Below are positions 32,183-43,776 of a DNA stretch of 64,000 bases, piece after piece; the stretch's first letter is position 1, and each line of letters starts with the position of its first letter. A program made the position numbers and the translations under genes. Below the pieces are notes generated by a model. The model had not been told where the DNA came from. It worked only from the letters and a program-made list of their open reading frames with translations, and did not search any database. The DNA is from Forficula auricularia (Eukaryota > Arthropoda > Insecta > Dermaptera > Forficulidae). The stretch lies in contig JALMQS010000099.1 in NCBI GenBank assembly GCA_024734495.1, positions 66,934,291 to 66,998,290 of the forward strand, written 5' to 3'.

Positions 32183-33086
32183 CAGTGGCGTGCGGTCCAT
32201 GGATGCTGTGGATGCGACATACCCCTAAAATTTCAAACATTTCGAGTATTTTCATAAATATTCAAGGTTGAATTCAAAATTTCAGGAGGATCTTTAAATT
32301 TTCAAATTATTATCCGTTGTTTCAAATCCAAAAAAATATTTTTACTTTTCTATTATTAAAAGATGTTTCACCTCGCACCAACACCAGACTCTAAAAATTA
32401 TTTTTCAAATAGGTATTTCTATAAAATTCATTTTTTGTTTTGAAAAGTGCATTGGTTCTCTAAATGAAATAAAATTGTTGCATAGTTTCAAGGGGGAATT
32501 AAAATGAATGATTTTCCGAAAAGAGTGCGGATAGAAAATTTGCTGCCTGGTATATCTTCCAGTTTAAGCATGTCAAAGACAAGTTCAGACGAGTTTTAGT
32601 CGATTAAAAATTGTTCTCGGTGAGGAACTATTAAAATAGTAAAAATACAAAAAAGAATAAATAAAGATGATTCGAGAACTTTTGGACTAATCCATTTCTA
32701 ACAACTCTCAATATATAAGATCAGAAATAACTAAGAGTTCTATAGACATGTCATAGCTTGCTTATAGCAACAGAATTAAGAGAAATTTAAGATTTTTATA
32801 GGACAGGCTGATTCATTTTGGAAGATGATCAATTTCCATCTCAAGGACTGTTGAGTTTAATTCACAAGATTTAATTTCTGACTCCTACCCTCACTCACAC
32901 AAAGTAGTATCCGTTTGGGGCGAAGGTCCTAAAATATATTCTTAAAAAATCTAATGTTAATTTTGAAAAATAACAAAAATGATGCCGTATTCGATGAAAT
33001 TTGCAAAAAAAAGCGAAGATTAAAATAAAATGAAGGGTACTTTCTTGGACAGCATCCCCTGGTTGAAAAGTCACCAACCTCCACTG
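32183..33086. mobile_element. Possible hAT-like non-autonomous element (904 bp)
   Basis: It starts CAGTGGCGTGCGGTCCATGG, and the right end inverted starts CAGTGGAGGTTGGTGAC. Both reach GGATGCTGT a little further in. The flanking octamers GTGTATAT and ATGTATAG agree at six of eight positions, as a worn 8-bp target duplication would. Near 32355 the text AAAGATGTTTCACC.CGCACCAACACCAGA matches the repeat at 9292-9320. No transposase was recognised. Confidence 0.4.
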
Positions 33087-35259
33087 ATGTATAGGTAGAT
33101 ATATGTTATTTATATAATAATACCAACACAATTTATTCGCAGCCGCGGGATGGGAGGGTCGTAAATATTATTGTTAATTACATAATTTTATGAACATTGT
33201 TGTAATTGAAAGTGGCCCTATACGAACTTTTTGTGGAATATGTAGTATCTTAACAAGGAACTCTTTAAGAAAAATTTGGCTAAATTTTTAAAAATTTAAT
33301 TCACTTTGTGATTTTTATTCTGTTTTATCTGTTATTTAACATGGGTTTAAATACCTGATTGGTAGGTAAATTCATTTTGTTGTCATACTAAGCTGGTCAT
33401 GGTCACTCAAAAAATGACACATGTTAGAAGATCTAAAATCAAATCAGTATTAGTTTGGAAATTCTACATTTTCTACAACCTTCTCGAATTATGGTGAGAA
33501 TTTCAATATAGACAGACAAACTTATACGCAAAATAATTTTTCACATTTCTAAACACGATTAAAAAAAATTCTGTCCTGTCTTATGAGAAAAGAGGACCGG
33601 AAGTTAAGAACTTTTTCAGATTACTTAAAAAGTTAGTTAAAGTACTAACTCTTTATTATAATCATCATATCATAAGAAAAGTCTAGCTCACATTGATTCC
33701 ACTAGGATGCTTTTTTTATACATCTAAGTAATCGAATATACCTACAGAATAAAAAAAAACCTATCTCGACTATACATTTAATCTCCCATCTATTTATTCT
33801 AAAAGATTATATACGAAATACCACTCCCAAGTGTAACCGCAATGATGTCAATAATAGAACGAATTTTTTTGACTAACTCGATGATTAATCTCTAAGAAAA
33901 CCCAGTTTGACGCAAGGAGATAGCCAGTCATTTTACTTCCTTCTCAATACTACACTACTACATATAACAGAGATTTCTTTATGTATTAATAGAAATTTTG
34001 TATTTATGAAATTTTTTTTTTTAATTTTGAAGATTTTAACATTTCAAATTTCTGTATACGTGTGTATGGATCTATTTTCCGAATAGATGGATGATAATGA
34101 TCTAATATTAAATTTAGAGCTCTTGATTATACCTAAAGTGAGAAGTGACGTCGATTATTTATATACCTATGGCTGGCACCTTGCTGGACAGGGGACTATG
34201 CCCCCTGGACTCCGATATCTTCTCACCTCCAGTTCACAACTGGTATAATAAAATAATTTATAATCACGCTTGAAAATTTTACATTTTAAATTATTTTTGA
34301 ATTCCCATGTATTTATCTAACGCCAAAACACGGCAAATCAGAGAAATCACGTCGTCCATGTCGCGCAAGCCAATTATTATAATAGATTATTTATTTTTAG
34401 ATTACTTTATTTAAGTACTTTTACTCGGTATGCAGGTGAAGTCATCCGGGTTACTTGGAGTATTGAATTAACTCAAAAGTTTTTATTATATTTATTTTTG
34501 TTTGTTTTTTATATTCATACTTGGCAATGTTCGAAATTTTCAAGTATGATATTTTTCTGTATGTCTTATTCCAACACCCAAGGATATCACAATAACGGAA
34601 GGTCTTAGAAAATTCGTTCTGGAGCTATGAAATTGTATTTTATCAAAATAAAGAAATATTTAGATTTTGGGTTTTCTAGATCCAGAAATTCAAGATAAAA
34701 ATACTGAAAATAAAAAACAAATCAAATTTTTTAATAGTAAGCTATCGAAGAGTTGTTAGCTAACGAGCTTAAATTTGAGATAAAACTTTGATATCTGATT
34801 CGTTCGCTTACAAAAAAATACTTTTGCAAAAATTTTAACAAAACTTGAAAGAAGTCTTAAATTACTTTTTAAAATATTTTTTTTTTTAATTTTTCTACTC
34901 TAATTCCTAAATGTTATGTAAATTTATGAAATCTGTTTTACAGATATTTTTGGAAATTTTTGAAAATTCCATAAATTACATTACTTATAAATAAATTATT
35001 AATTCTTGAATTAAATTTCTTAGCTTATTTAAAACAAAGTCTCGTCTTGCTATTTTCGAATTATTATTATTACTTTATTAATTTACCCCAATAATTTTTT
35101 ATCTTTTTTCGTAATACTCCAAAAACGATTCTAAAGATTTTAATAAAAAATTGAATAGATATAGAGCCAGGGACGCGGCAAGTCCCTTTTGCGCCTTCGC
35201 GTTGTGCGAAATACTGATTGGCGCCTTTATATGCTACAAATAAACTGAGCGGCACACAT
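33087..35259. other. AT-rich DNA without recognisable genes
   Basis: A degenerate dispersed block lies near 33205 and 33450-33545. The short piece at 34165-34240 (GGACAGGGGACTATGCCCCC) is GC-rich with a small CAGGGG…CCCCTG hairpin. No gene was seen. Confidence 0.4.
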
Positions 35260-35474
35260 ACTTGTGGACATAGGGTGGGGAAAGCATCAACAGACACAAT
35301 CATGTTCAAACCTGTAGCGCCACGCTCGCTATTTGGCAGTAGTAGCATCAGTCAAGTCATTTAATACCAACACCCCTTATAATGGGTGCCCCTGCTATAT
35401 AGACAACTCATTTACCAGATCAGTTAAGGGTATGATTACTAAAAGGCGCAAGTCATTCCCCATTTTTACTTTAT
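35260..35474 (-). repeat. Dispersed repeat R1 joined to a mariner-like 5' end
   Basis: On the minus strand, 35474 to 35384 reads ATTGGATAAAGTAAA, GACTTGCGCC, ACCCTTAACTGATCTG, GAGTTGTCTA and CAGGGG. It then passes at CCATTATA into AAGGGGTGTTGGTATTAAAT, a mariner-type terminus and leader. The same order and the same junction occur on the + strand at 63550-63670. Downstream (35380 to 35260) it drifts away and no transposase frame follows. Confidence 0.7.
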
Positions 35475-36141
35475 CCAATCCGAACCATGGATGGATGTAC
35501 GTATGTTACCCTTTTTTTTCGTCTCCCTCTTTATCTTCTGAACTTCCAGTTCAAAAATTTATGTTAAAAACTTTAATAAATTAAACAGATATGTTTTAAA
35601 TTTCACTTTATTAATTAATCAATTTATTTATTTTAAAACCTACTAATATATGATTACAGCTATTATTATAATTTAAATTTAAGGAATCGTGACAACTAGG
35701 ATTGGGATTGGAAAATCGGAAAAGAGGTTTTTTATTTAATTAGTTTTTTCCTCTTATTAAAAACAAGGACTAAAAAGATGATCATGGACAGTCGATGGTG
35801 GAGAAGTTATCTCCGAAGTCGAAGCTCAAATACAATGTATACATTAATTCATGCAAAACAATTGGTTCAAAAAATTATTAAACAACGTGATTAAATTTTT
35901 GAGTAGCTTATTATTTTTAAAATTATTACTAGAGCAGCTCAGCAAGTTATGTAGTAGGTTCCTACCGAGTTTTAAAAAATAATTCACTTTTTCCACCAAT
36001 TTTGAAATAGATTATTTCCACTTTGACTCTCAAACTTCAGAAATGTCAAAAAAAAAAAAAATTATTTTCCCTCGAAATTTATGAGCAAGTATGTTGAGAA
36101 ATTGGTTTTCATTTCCTGACTTACAAATTTCTTCGTTTTAC

Positions 36142-36142
<1 letters not shown>
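35475..36142. other. AT-rich DNA without recognisable genes
   Basis: No feature supported. Confidence 0.4.

Positions 36143-36186
<44 letters not shown>
36143..36186. repeat. (TA)22 microsatellite
   Basis: An uninterrupted TA dinucleotide run of 44 bp. Confidence 0.97.
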
Positions 36187-36188
<2 letters not shown>

Positions 36189-36498
36189 TAAACGAGTATA
36201 TGATTATCTTATGGTTTTAATTTTAAATTTTATTTAGATTATAAATATGTTTTTACATTAGAAAACGAAACTCCATTTATTATAATCGTTATTTCTTCAT
36301 TTGAATATATCTTTTGAATATTTCTAAATGTGAGCAAAAATTTCCAAACAGACCTCTAACGTCCCACCATTGTTTCTAGGTTTTCGAATTTTTTATTTTT
36401 TATTGGCTATTCTGTTTTTTTTTTCAAATTAAGTAAAGTAGAAATTCATTAGAAATTTAGCTCCATGTTAAAGCTTGTATTTTTCTGAGTAATTTTAT

Positions 36499-36745
36499 TA
36501 AGAGTTGAAATTTTATTTAAATCACACATAATTAATTATACTTATTTATTATTGAACATGAACAAATAATACAATATAACTACGACGATTCGATTGGCCT
36601 ATTCTGCGATCGTTCTCAAGTATATAGAGCAGATGATCTTTCACTCTGATTTTAGGTTAACCTATATTGTATTATTTGTTCGTGTTCATTGAATGATTAT
36701 AATTAACTTAATTATGTGTGATTTAAATAAAATTTCAATTCTTAA
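36499..36745. mobile_element. Foldback MITE (247 bp)
   Basis: The left arm TTAAGAGTTGAAATTTTATT … AAATAATACAATATA (36499-36585) is inverted at 36664-36745 with a few mismatches and small gaps. The ~78-bp spacer is GC-richer and contains CGATTCGATTGGCC. It is non-coding and lacks the CTGAWGA/GAAA motif. Confidence 0.85.
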
Positions 36746-37424
36746 TACAAATTCATGAATTATTTAATATTAGATTAGGTATATTAAGATAGTTACTTTA
36801 AAAAATTTTACACACCCTATTCTTTAATGAAAAAAATAATGGTAGATTTGGTAGATAGACCATCGAGTCCCATTTCTTTTGATAAACAAGACTTGACATT
36901 TTTCTCAGCTTGTTAAAAATTATACCTTGGGAAAGAGAGTCCTGGCCTTTGTTCAGAGAATTTTCGGTACGCGCTTTTTCTTTTATTCGATTTTTTCCCC
37001 TATTTCACCCACCTGGCATGTTTCAGTTGGACCAGGTCCCCTTCATCACTGTGATGGTGGGAAGATGGGACTAACTTCCTTTCTCTTTCAATTGATGTAG
37101 CCTTAAGCGCATTTTTTTGAACCTCGATCATCTTGTTATACATTGATTTGATGTATATTAATACCCTATTATTAAAATTCGTATACTAATTGAGGATCCG
37201 TGGGAATATATTTAATGGGAGTATCAAAACTCTAAGAGTTAGATTTCATTCACTGACAATATACTAAGCATCAATTACTTGACAACTTAAACTAGATTGT
37301 AGAAACTGACGGAGCCAAAATTTTGTTTATTTTCACAACATAGGTATAGGTAACTGATTATATTTAGAGTTTTCTAACTTCAGAATTATCATTTCTAACT
37401 GCTGAAAATCAGAAAAAATCTATT
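36746..37424. other. AT-rich DNA without recognisable genes
   Basis: Nothing supported. A pyrimidine/GC-mixed patch near 37000-37085 has no exon signals. Confidence 0.4.
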
Positions 37425-37490
37425 AATAGATTGATAGGTATTATTTATTTATTTTATAATAGATTGATAGGTATTATTTATTTTTACTTT
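37425..37490. repeat. 33-bp direct duplication
   Basis: AATAGATTGATAGGTATTAT followed by TTATTT occurs twice, 33 bp apart. Confidence 0.85.
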
Positions 37491-37499
37491 ACTATACAG

Positions 37500-38110
37500 G
37501 GTATGGTCAAGTATTATAATCGTGCATGAAAAAAGTGTTTTTTAGGCTTCTTTTTTTCGAAATATCTCAAAAACGGCTGAACTATTTGATTAAAAAATTG
37601 GAGAACCATGAAATTTCGGTCTACAAAAAAGCTTTAATAAGTAAACATCGAAAAAATTAAATTTTTCGAGATAATAACCGTTTTGTCAACATGTCTGTTA
37701 GTCTGTTAGCTAGTTAGTTAGTCTGTCCGTTACCAAATTTTTGAGGACGAGCTAGCTCAAAAATGAGTGTGAATATCAAAACCAAATTTCACACGTAGTT
37801 TTGGTGCATTGAGATTAAGAGCTGATTAGATTTTGGGGCATATCGACCCAAAATTAAGGGGAGGGTTAAATTTTAAAATTGTAATATTTTCAAACTAAAA
37901 AAACAAGAAAAATGAACCTATAATAACAAAACTATTTTTTATTCTGGCGCCAAAATTAGGGGAAGAGGGGGGGGGGCAAAAATAAAATCTAGGTCCTTAG
38001 ACCAAACTCAACCAGAAGTGTATGGTAAAGTCAGGTGGATGGCCACATCAGAACGTGTCAATTTATTTTCTAAATAACCGGGACAAAATGACAAGCTGCC
38101 CCGGACGACC
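37500..38110 (+). repeat. Dispersed repeat related to the Helentron-like element
   Basis: It shares ordered blocks with 18674-19300: CTCAAAAACGGCTGAAC-type text, a GTCTGT cluster, an AGGGGAAGAGGGGGGGGGGC run and TTAGACCAAACTCAACCA. It starts with TACAGGGTATGGTCAAGT. The ends are not defined. No protein. Confidence 0.45.
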
Positions 38111-40191
38111 ATTCCTTCAAACCGAGACGCATGGTACCCCTACCTATAAAAATTACATTAAAATATACACACACTTATTCATTAAATAATCCCATAGAAT
38201 CTGAAAAAATCGACTCGTAAGCGAAACCGGAAAATATATCTATCTATATTTCTTTTTCTTGGTACTGGCTTAAAAAAAATATTTACCTGTATACTAATTC
38301 ATAATTTTTTTTTATAAGTCTGTTTTATTCCCTTTTAACTCAAAAACACAACATCCAGTTTCTAAAAAAATTGATTTAAGACTAAGATATTTTGCAGCTT
38401 ATAGAATAGGCTACTTTAAATTTTTGTTTAGGGGTGGGGGAGGGGCAAATGATTGGAAATTTTTATTTTTTTATTTTTTATTATATCACGAACAGTCGTC
38501 AGTAAATATTGCTATAAGCTGAGGCTGGAATTTCTCTCAATAAAACCCCTTGCTAATATAAAGGTATACTATATGTTGCATGTTGGTTGCGTTTTGCGTT
38601 TTCCCATGCAATTCAATTTCTCTAATGGAATTTATTTGATTGAAATGACTGTCAATTGAATAATTTTTCCACACTATATATTCTTAATATAATAACCAAA
38701 CAAAAAAAAAAATAAATACTCCACCCAAAACAACGTCAAAGTCGAATATAACTGCGTAAATTTATAATCACTAGACAAAAAGCTAAATATATAAGGAAAA
38801 AAATTGTTGATGACCAAATTAACAAGTGCCAATTCTAAATACATATTTATAGAATTTTACGACCTCTCATTAAATGGTCCGTAATGCTTCAAATTTTAGA
38901 GTGTCTGGTATGAGACGAAATGGAAGAAGACCTAGACTAAAATATTTCCCTCTGAAATTAAAGAATGTGGGACTTTTAGAGAACATATCTAATGCAAGTA
39001 CCTACAGCAATCCCGAATAAAAAAATAAAAAAAATTTCCACTTTTCCACTTCCTTATAATGGAAATTTCATATCACCTAAATTCTAACTAATACCAAAAA
39101 TTTTCTTGTTTCATGGCTCTAAATTTTTTATTATTCTAAAACAAAATCAGGTCATTCGATAAATGAAATTTTTTTAAATTCTACTTTCAAAATCTCAACT
39201 TGAGATTTTCTAAACTCTTTTGTAATCTCTCAATAAGATTGCACAATATTATTATAAAATTATTTTATTGATAGATAAATAGGATAAGTCTTAACTCAGT
39301 ATAATTTTTATTTTATTATTCAGATAAATAATCTAACTGATAAAAACGTAATTCTAAACTATCATATTCTAGATTAATTTATTCACATTATATCTAAAAT
39401 ACAATGCTACCTATCATACAAATCAAATTTTGGTCGACCTTTAATCAACGTCATACACACCCACACAGACAAACACAATATAAATATAAAATTCTATTAT
39501 TCCATTTTATTACAAAAGAGTGTCTATAATCATTTTTTGAATAAAAATTGAAATTCTATTATTATTACTAATAACTAATGACCGGAAATTAATGACGAAA
39601 TCGAAATAAAAAAATCGAATATTGGCTTAGTGATACTGATAGCCTTGATAATAGTGTTAGCACAGATTCTTAACGAGTTGTATTAAAAATAAGAGATCCG
39701 ATCCTACGATCTTACTCGATCATTCAGATGAAAATTATCTACGTTCTTTTCTATATATAATTAGATGTTTTCCTCGTTCTTTTATATATATATATAATTA
39801 GATATTTTTAGTTAAATATTTCACTTCTCTAATAGACTCATTATATTCTTATATTTTATTTGTTTCTTCTCTTAAAATTTGTTTGGGATTCACAGATTTT
39901 TGATTATTCTAATTTTTTTACCATAAATACAAATTTTACAAATTTTCATTTAATCAAAATATGTGTCTCAATATAACCTTCATTTATTTATTTATTATTT
40001 TTAAATAGATAATTAATTTTATCTACTATTTTGGGTACGAAAAAAAATATTTGAAGACTAATACATAAAAAAAAAAAAATAATCATGATTCCTCTGAGCT
40101 ATGTGAATGTGAATTAAACATGTAAAACCGTAGAATTTAATCTAGGATAGAGTAAATTGGTCAAACCTCAAACTATAAACATTAAATTTAC
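38111..40191. other. AT-rich DNA without recognisable genes
   Basis: TA-rich runs near 39755-39800. Nothing else supported. Confidence 0.4.
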
Positions 40192-40443
40192 AAGTGGATA
40201 TTGATGAGGCAGTCCAAAAAAAGAAGAAGATAATTTATACTATCTTTTTATTCATAAAACCGACGTTTCGGAGGCTATTCCCTCCTTCTTCAGGGTTTTG
40301 AAAAGTCAGTGAAGGAAATCCAATGCGGCATTCCCCTCTGTCTCCTCTTTCAGTGGTAGTAACAATAATATCTTGTATTTCATTCTCAGCAGAATTATAA
40401 TGTAATATCTTCTTTTTTTGGACTGCCTCATCAATATCCACTT
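40192..40443. mobile_element. Foldback element with GACGTTTCGG hairpin
   Basis: The terminal inverted repeats AAGTGGATATTGATGAGGCA … GTCCAAAAAAAGAAGA are about 40 bp long and nearly perfect. Read on the minus strand, 40297 to 40261 is CTGAAGA-A-GGAGG-GAATAG-CCTCC-GAAACGTCGG, the same hairpin as at 20.36 kb. The remaining sequence is unrelated to that element. A frame on the minus strand spans it but shows no domain. Confidence 0.85.
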
Positions 40444-42690
40444 AATTCACTTATCAGTCCGTCTCCAAAAATTACTCCAATCTTATTAAATTTACAATAT
40501 ATGTATATTTTTAAAGGGCAAATATATTCAAATCTATTTTTAAGGATAAGTTTTACAAGCAAAAAGTAGACTGGTATTAAAAAAACTTAAATAAATATTT
40601 AATAATAAAAATAGTGTTTGAAATTTGCTATTTACCAATTTTCAATTTGTAATTAGTTCTGAATACGTAAATCGTTATTGGTCAATCAAACAACGTAGAA
40701 TAAAAATATTGATATTTAAATAGGTTTTTATCACTATTTTATCACTATTTTATCACTATTCCTTCTATAATAATTCGACAAATAGGTAATAGCAAGGAAT
40801 TATGAGAGTAATAAATGCCTCTTTGAAATTCGTCCAATTATTTTGACATCATCAAACTTTGAAAATAAATAAAAATTTGACGACATTATATTTTCCAAGT
40901 TTTTTAAGTTTATTATTTTAAAACTACAAATGAAAATGGCTTTTGATTTAAATTTTATCAGAACTGAAACTCTTATAAACAATTGCTCTATTTTAAAACA
41001 GATAATATTTGAACCCACCTATATTATTGTTTAGGTTAGATAAACAAATTTTAGAGAAATTCTCGGAATACGATTAGAATTAGAACGGATGTAAATAAGT
41101 CAACATCACACAGTGATTTTGATCTCTCTTGCCCAAGACTAACCGCACCACATTTACCATCGAATATTTATACTTGTATTTTATTTTAGCATACCAAGGT
41201 CATTGTCATTAGAAGTATCGAATTTTAATTTCTTAATTAATGATCGGTCATTTTTTTAATCAAAACTTTAGGTGATTAGCGATTTTAATTTATACAATTC
41301 ATTGGAATTGGTAAAGTCGCATTTTCTCTTCATTTATTTTAATAAATAAATAAATTAAAAGTCATTGGACGGTATGAAAAGAAAACCATTAGGTTTAGGT
41401 CATTGGCATTGGCTTCAGAATAATTAATGAGACCAAATATATAAGAAACTATTAATATCGCAGATCATAGATACTTTAGAAGCAAGTAGACAAATGATAT
41501 CTGCAAATTTTAGTGTTATACCAATTTTTATTTGACAGGTAAATGATTGTAACTTGGCGCAACGGTACAGATACAAACTTGTTTTCTAAATAACAACAAT
41601 GCTGCTCGAAAATAACTTTATTCTAATTTTCAGATACTTACTTCTTATCACGAATAGGCAAACAATTGAAAATTTTCCATGGAAAACAAAGTTCTAGCCA
41701 CTCAGCGTACCAAAAAATACTTATAATTACTCGAGAATAGTTAATGAAATTTATTGTCATCATCATTATCATGTTATCTCAGTTATCAATGTAAGGACTT
41801 GGTTTGACGCAACTACTTCCCTTCATCTTGGTCCTTTCGTGAATTTTGCACAAATGATGCTTTTTGAGATTATTGATTATTATTATTATTATTATTATTA
41901 TTATTGTTATTGTTATTGCAAGTTTTTTCATTAATAGATAACAACATCAATTCTTGATAACTATTCGAATCTGAAGATACTAGAGCTGTCTGCCAATCTT
42001 ATGTACTGCACGAAAATGTATTTCTTGTATTTTATTCTTGATTTTTTTTATTTTATTTTACACCATTTTCAAAAAAAATCCTACTATCTTATCACGGACA
42101 ATGACTTAAAATTTGATTCATACTATCTGTAAGATTTTTTTGAATTGGATATTTATCTTTGAATAGTTCAATATGAAAAAAATCTTTCACAATCTGACCA
42201 CCAAAGCTTAAATAATTGAAGAATTTTCACTTAATTCAAATCTAAGAAACTGGACGAAATGGTAGTAATTGTGGCATACAAATATCCTTCAAAACATCTA
42301 CTTAGAACGTTTTCAGTCAACCAAGATATTTTACTGGATTGCATTGTAGACGAGGTCCACTTATTTTCTCTAAAAATGGAACCGCTTTACTCCTTAAGAG
42401 TAAATATGTCATTACCAGAGTGTAGGTAGAAGCTGGATAATTAATTCGTTTCAGCCGAGATTTTCTAAACAGAATTCATAAAGCTTAAACTTGATAACTT
42501 TTTATAAGAATTTAGTTATTACATTAATGTTTTTTCCTCATTGCAGGTTGTCGGAATTAGTTCTAAGATCAACTCTCGTTATAAGACTTTCCTTTTCACT
42601 TCTCTAAATGATTATTCTTTGGGCTCGATCTTTCCAACCTATATAATTTATTTTTTGGGATTGAATGGTATGATAATCATAGATCTGGTG
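40444..42690. other. AT-rich DNA without recognisable genes
   Basis: An 11-bp motif ATCACTATTTT recurs three times near 40729-40760. The (ATT)n at 41876 is listed separately. TTTGACAG|GTAAAT at 41532-41544 is a weak splice-like match. Confidence 0.4.
41876..41918. repeat. (ATT)n/(GTT)n microsatellite
   Basis: An uninterrupted ATT run passes into GTTATT units. Confidence 0.93.
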
Positions 42691-42999
42691 ATAGGCTGCT
42701 TGGAACCCTTAAAAAAATACTAAGAATTCCACCCATTATATAGATATAAATTTAAGATCCATTTGCACCTTCATCGATTTTAACCTCTCAATTCTAACTT
42801 CTTCATTTTGGACGTTCATCACTGAAGGGCATCTTACCTTGCAACGAACTCGACCAAAATCTATCTTTCTATTTGCTTCTCCATTAATCTTGACTAATAA
42901 GCCCATTGAGAAGTACCATCCAATTCCGAACCGCTTGAATAGCCTTCTAAGCGTGAATCGTCTGATCTGTGGAGCTGATACATTGCGGTCGTTCCTTTT
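42691..42999 (+). other. GC-elevated patch with a long frame lacking ATG
   Basis: On the + strand one frame is open for about 100 codons ending at TAA 42999-43001 (…LTNKPIEKYHPIPNRLNS … RLICGADTLRSFLF). On the minus strand the same patch reads KINGEANRKIDFGRVRCK up to GTAAGATG, a good donor at 42836, with a CTTAG acceptor-like end near 42995. Either could be a worn coding fragment, perhaps of a retroelement, or an exon. I do not recognise the protein in any frame. Confidence 0.22.
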
Positions 43000-43375
43000 C
43001 TAAGCCCAGACCGAGGCCCAGACTATATCATTCAGCTGGCGCTCTCGAATCGGGCCGGATTCATAAATTGTATTTGGGTTGAGTCTTCCTTCAAAGCAAT
43101 ATCAAAACAACTAAGACATAAATTATCATCAACATATTATTATTTCCTGCCCTCTTTACTACCTTAAGACTTTTTCAAACAATAAAGCTATTGATATTTT
43201 TTAGAGCTTACTTTAAGGTTATCTCTTCGTCTTTTTTTATTTCTCTATTAATTCAAGGAAACCTTATTGAAATCAAGAGACAAATCTATCTATGATTTGG
43301 GTGAAATTTGACTTTTTCTAGCTTAATTCAAAAAGTGGATTCAATGATTATTTTTTAAAATATATTATATATGTT

Positions 43376-43776
43376 GCAGTAAAAACCCGTTTTTTAGTAA
43401 GAACGGGTTCTTACTAGTTAAAACGCTTTTCACTGAATACCTTTGTGACAACTAGAGTTTATTGATGTTGAGTTGAGTTTGGTTCAAAGGTCTAGAATCT
43501 TCATTTTTGACCTCCCGCCTCATTTTATTTTCAAAATTCTTTAAACGAAAATGTCAAAAATTACATCCTCTACAACTTATCTTCTAATTTTTGACATTTT
43601 CGTTTAAAAAATTTTGAAATTAAACATCCAAAATGAGGCGGAAGATCAAAAATGAATATTCTAGACCACTTTAACCAAACTCAACCAACATCAGTAAATT
43701 CTAGTTGCCACAAAGGCATTCAGTGAAACGCGTTTTAACTAGTAAGAACCCATACTTATTAAAAACGCAACATATA
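43376..43776. mobile_element. Foldback element with ~190-bp arms
   Basis: The left arm (43376-43563: GGTTCTTACTAGTTAAAACG, CACTGAATACCTTTGTG, GAGTTTGGTT, CCGCCTCATTTT, AACGAAAATGTCAAAAATTA) is inverted in 43588-43776 with scattered substitutions. A spacer of about 25 bp holds ATCCTCTACAAC. The GAGTTTGGTT..AAGGTCTAGA block recurs in the Helentron-like repeats, hinting that the palindrome arose from such a sequence. Non-coding. Confidence 0.9.

Noticed and set aside
41525..41545. GACAG|GTAAAT as a ratchet point
   Set aside because: Weak pyrimidine tract and poor donor.
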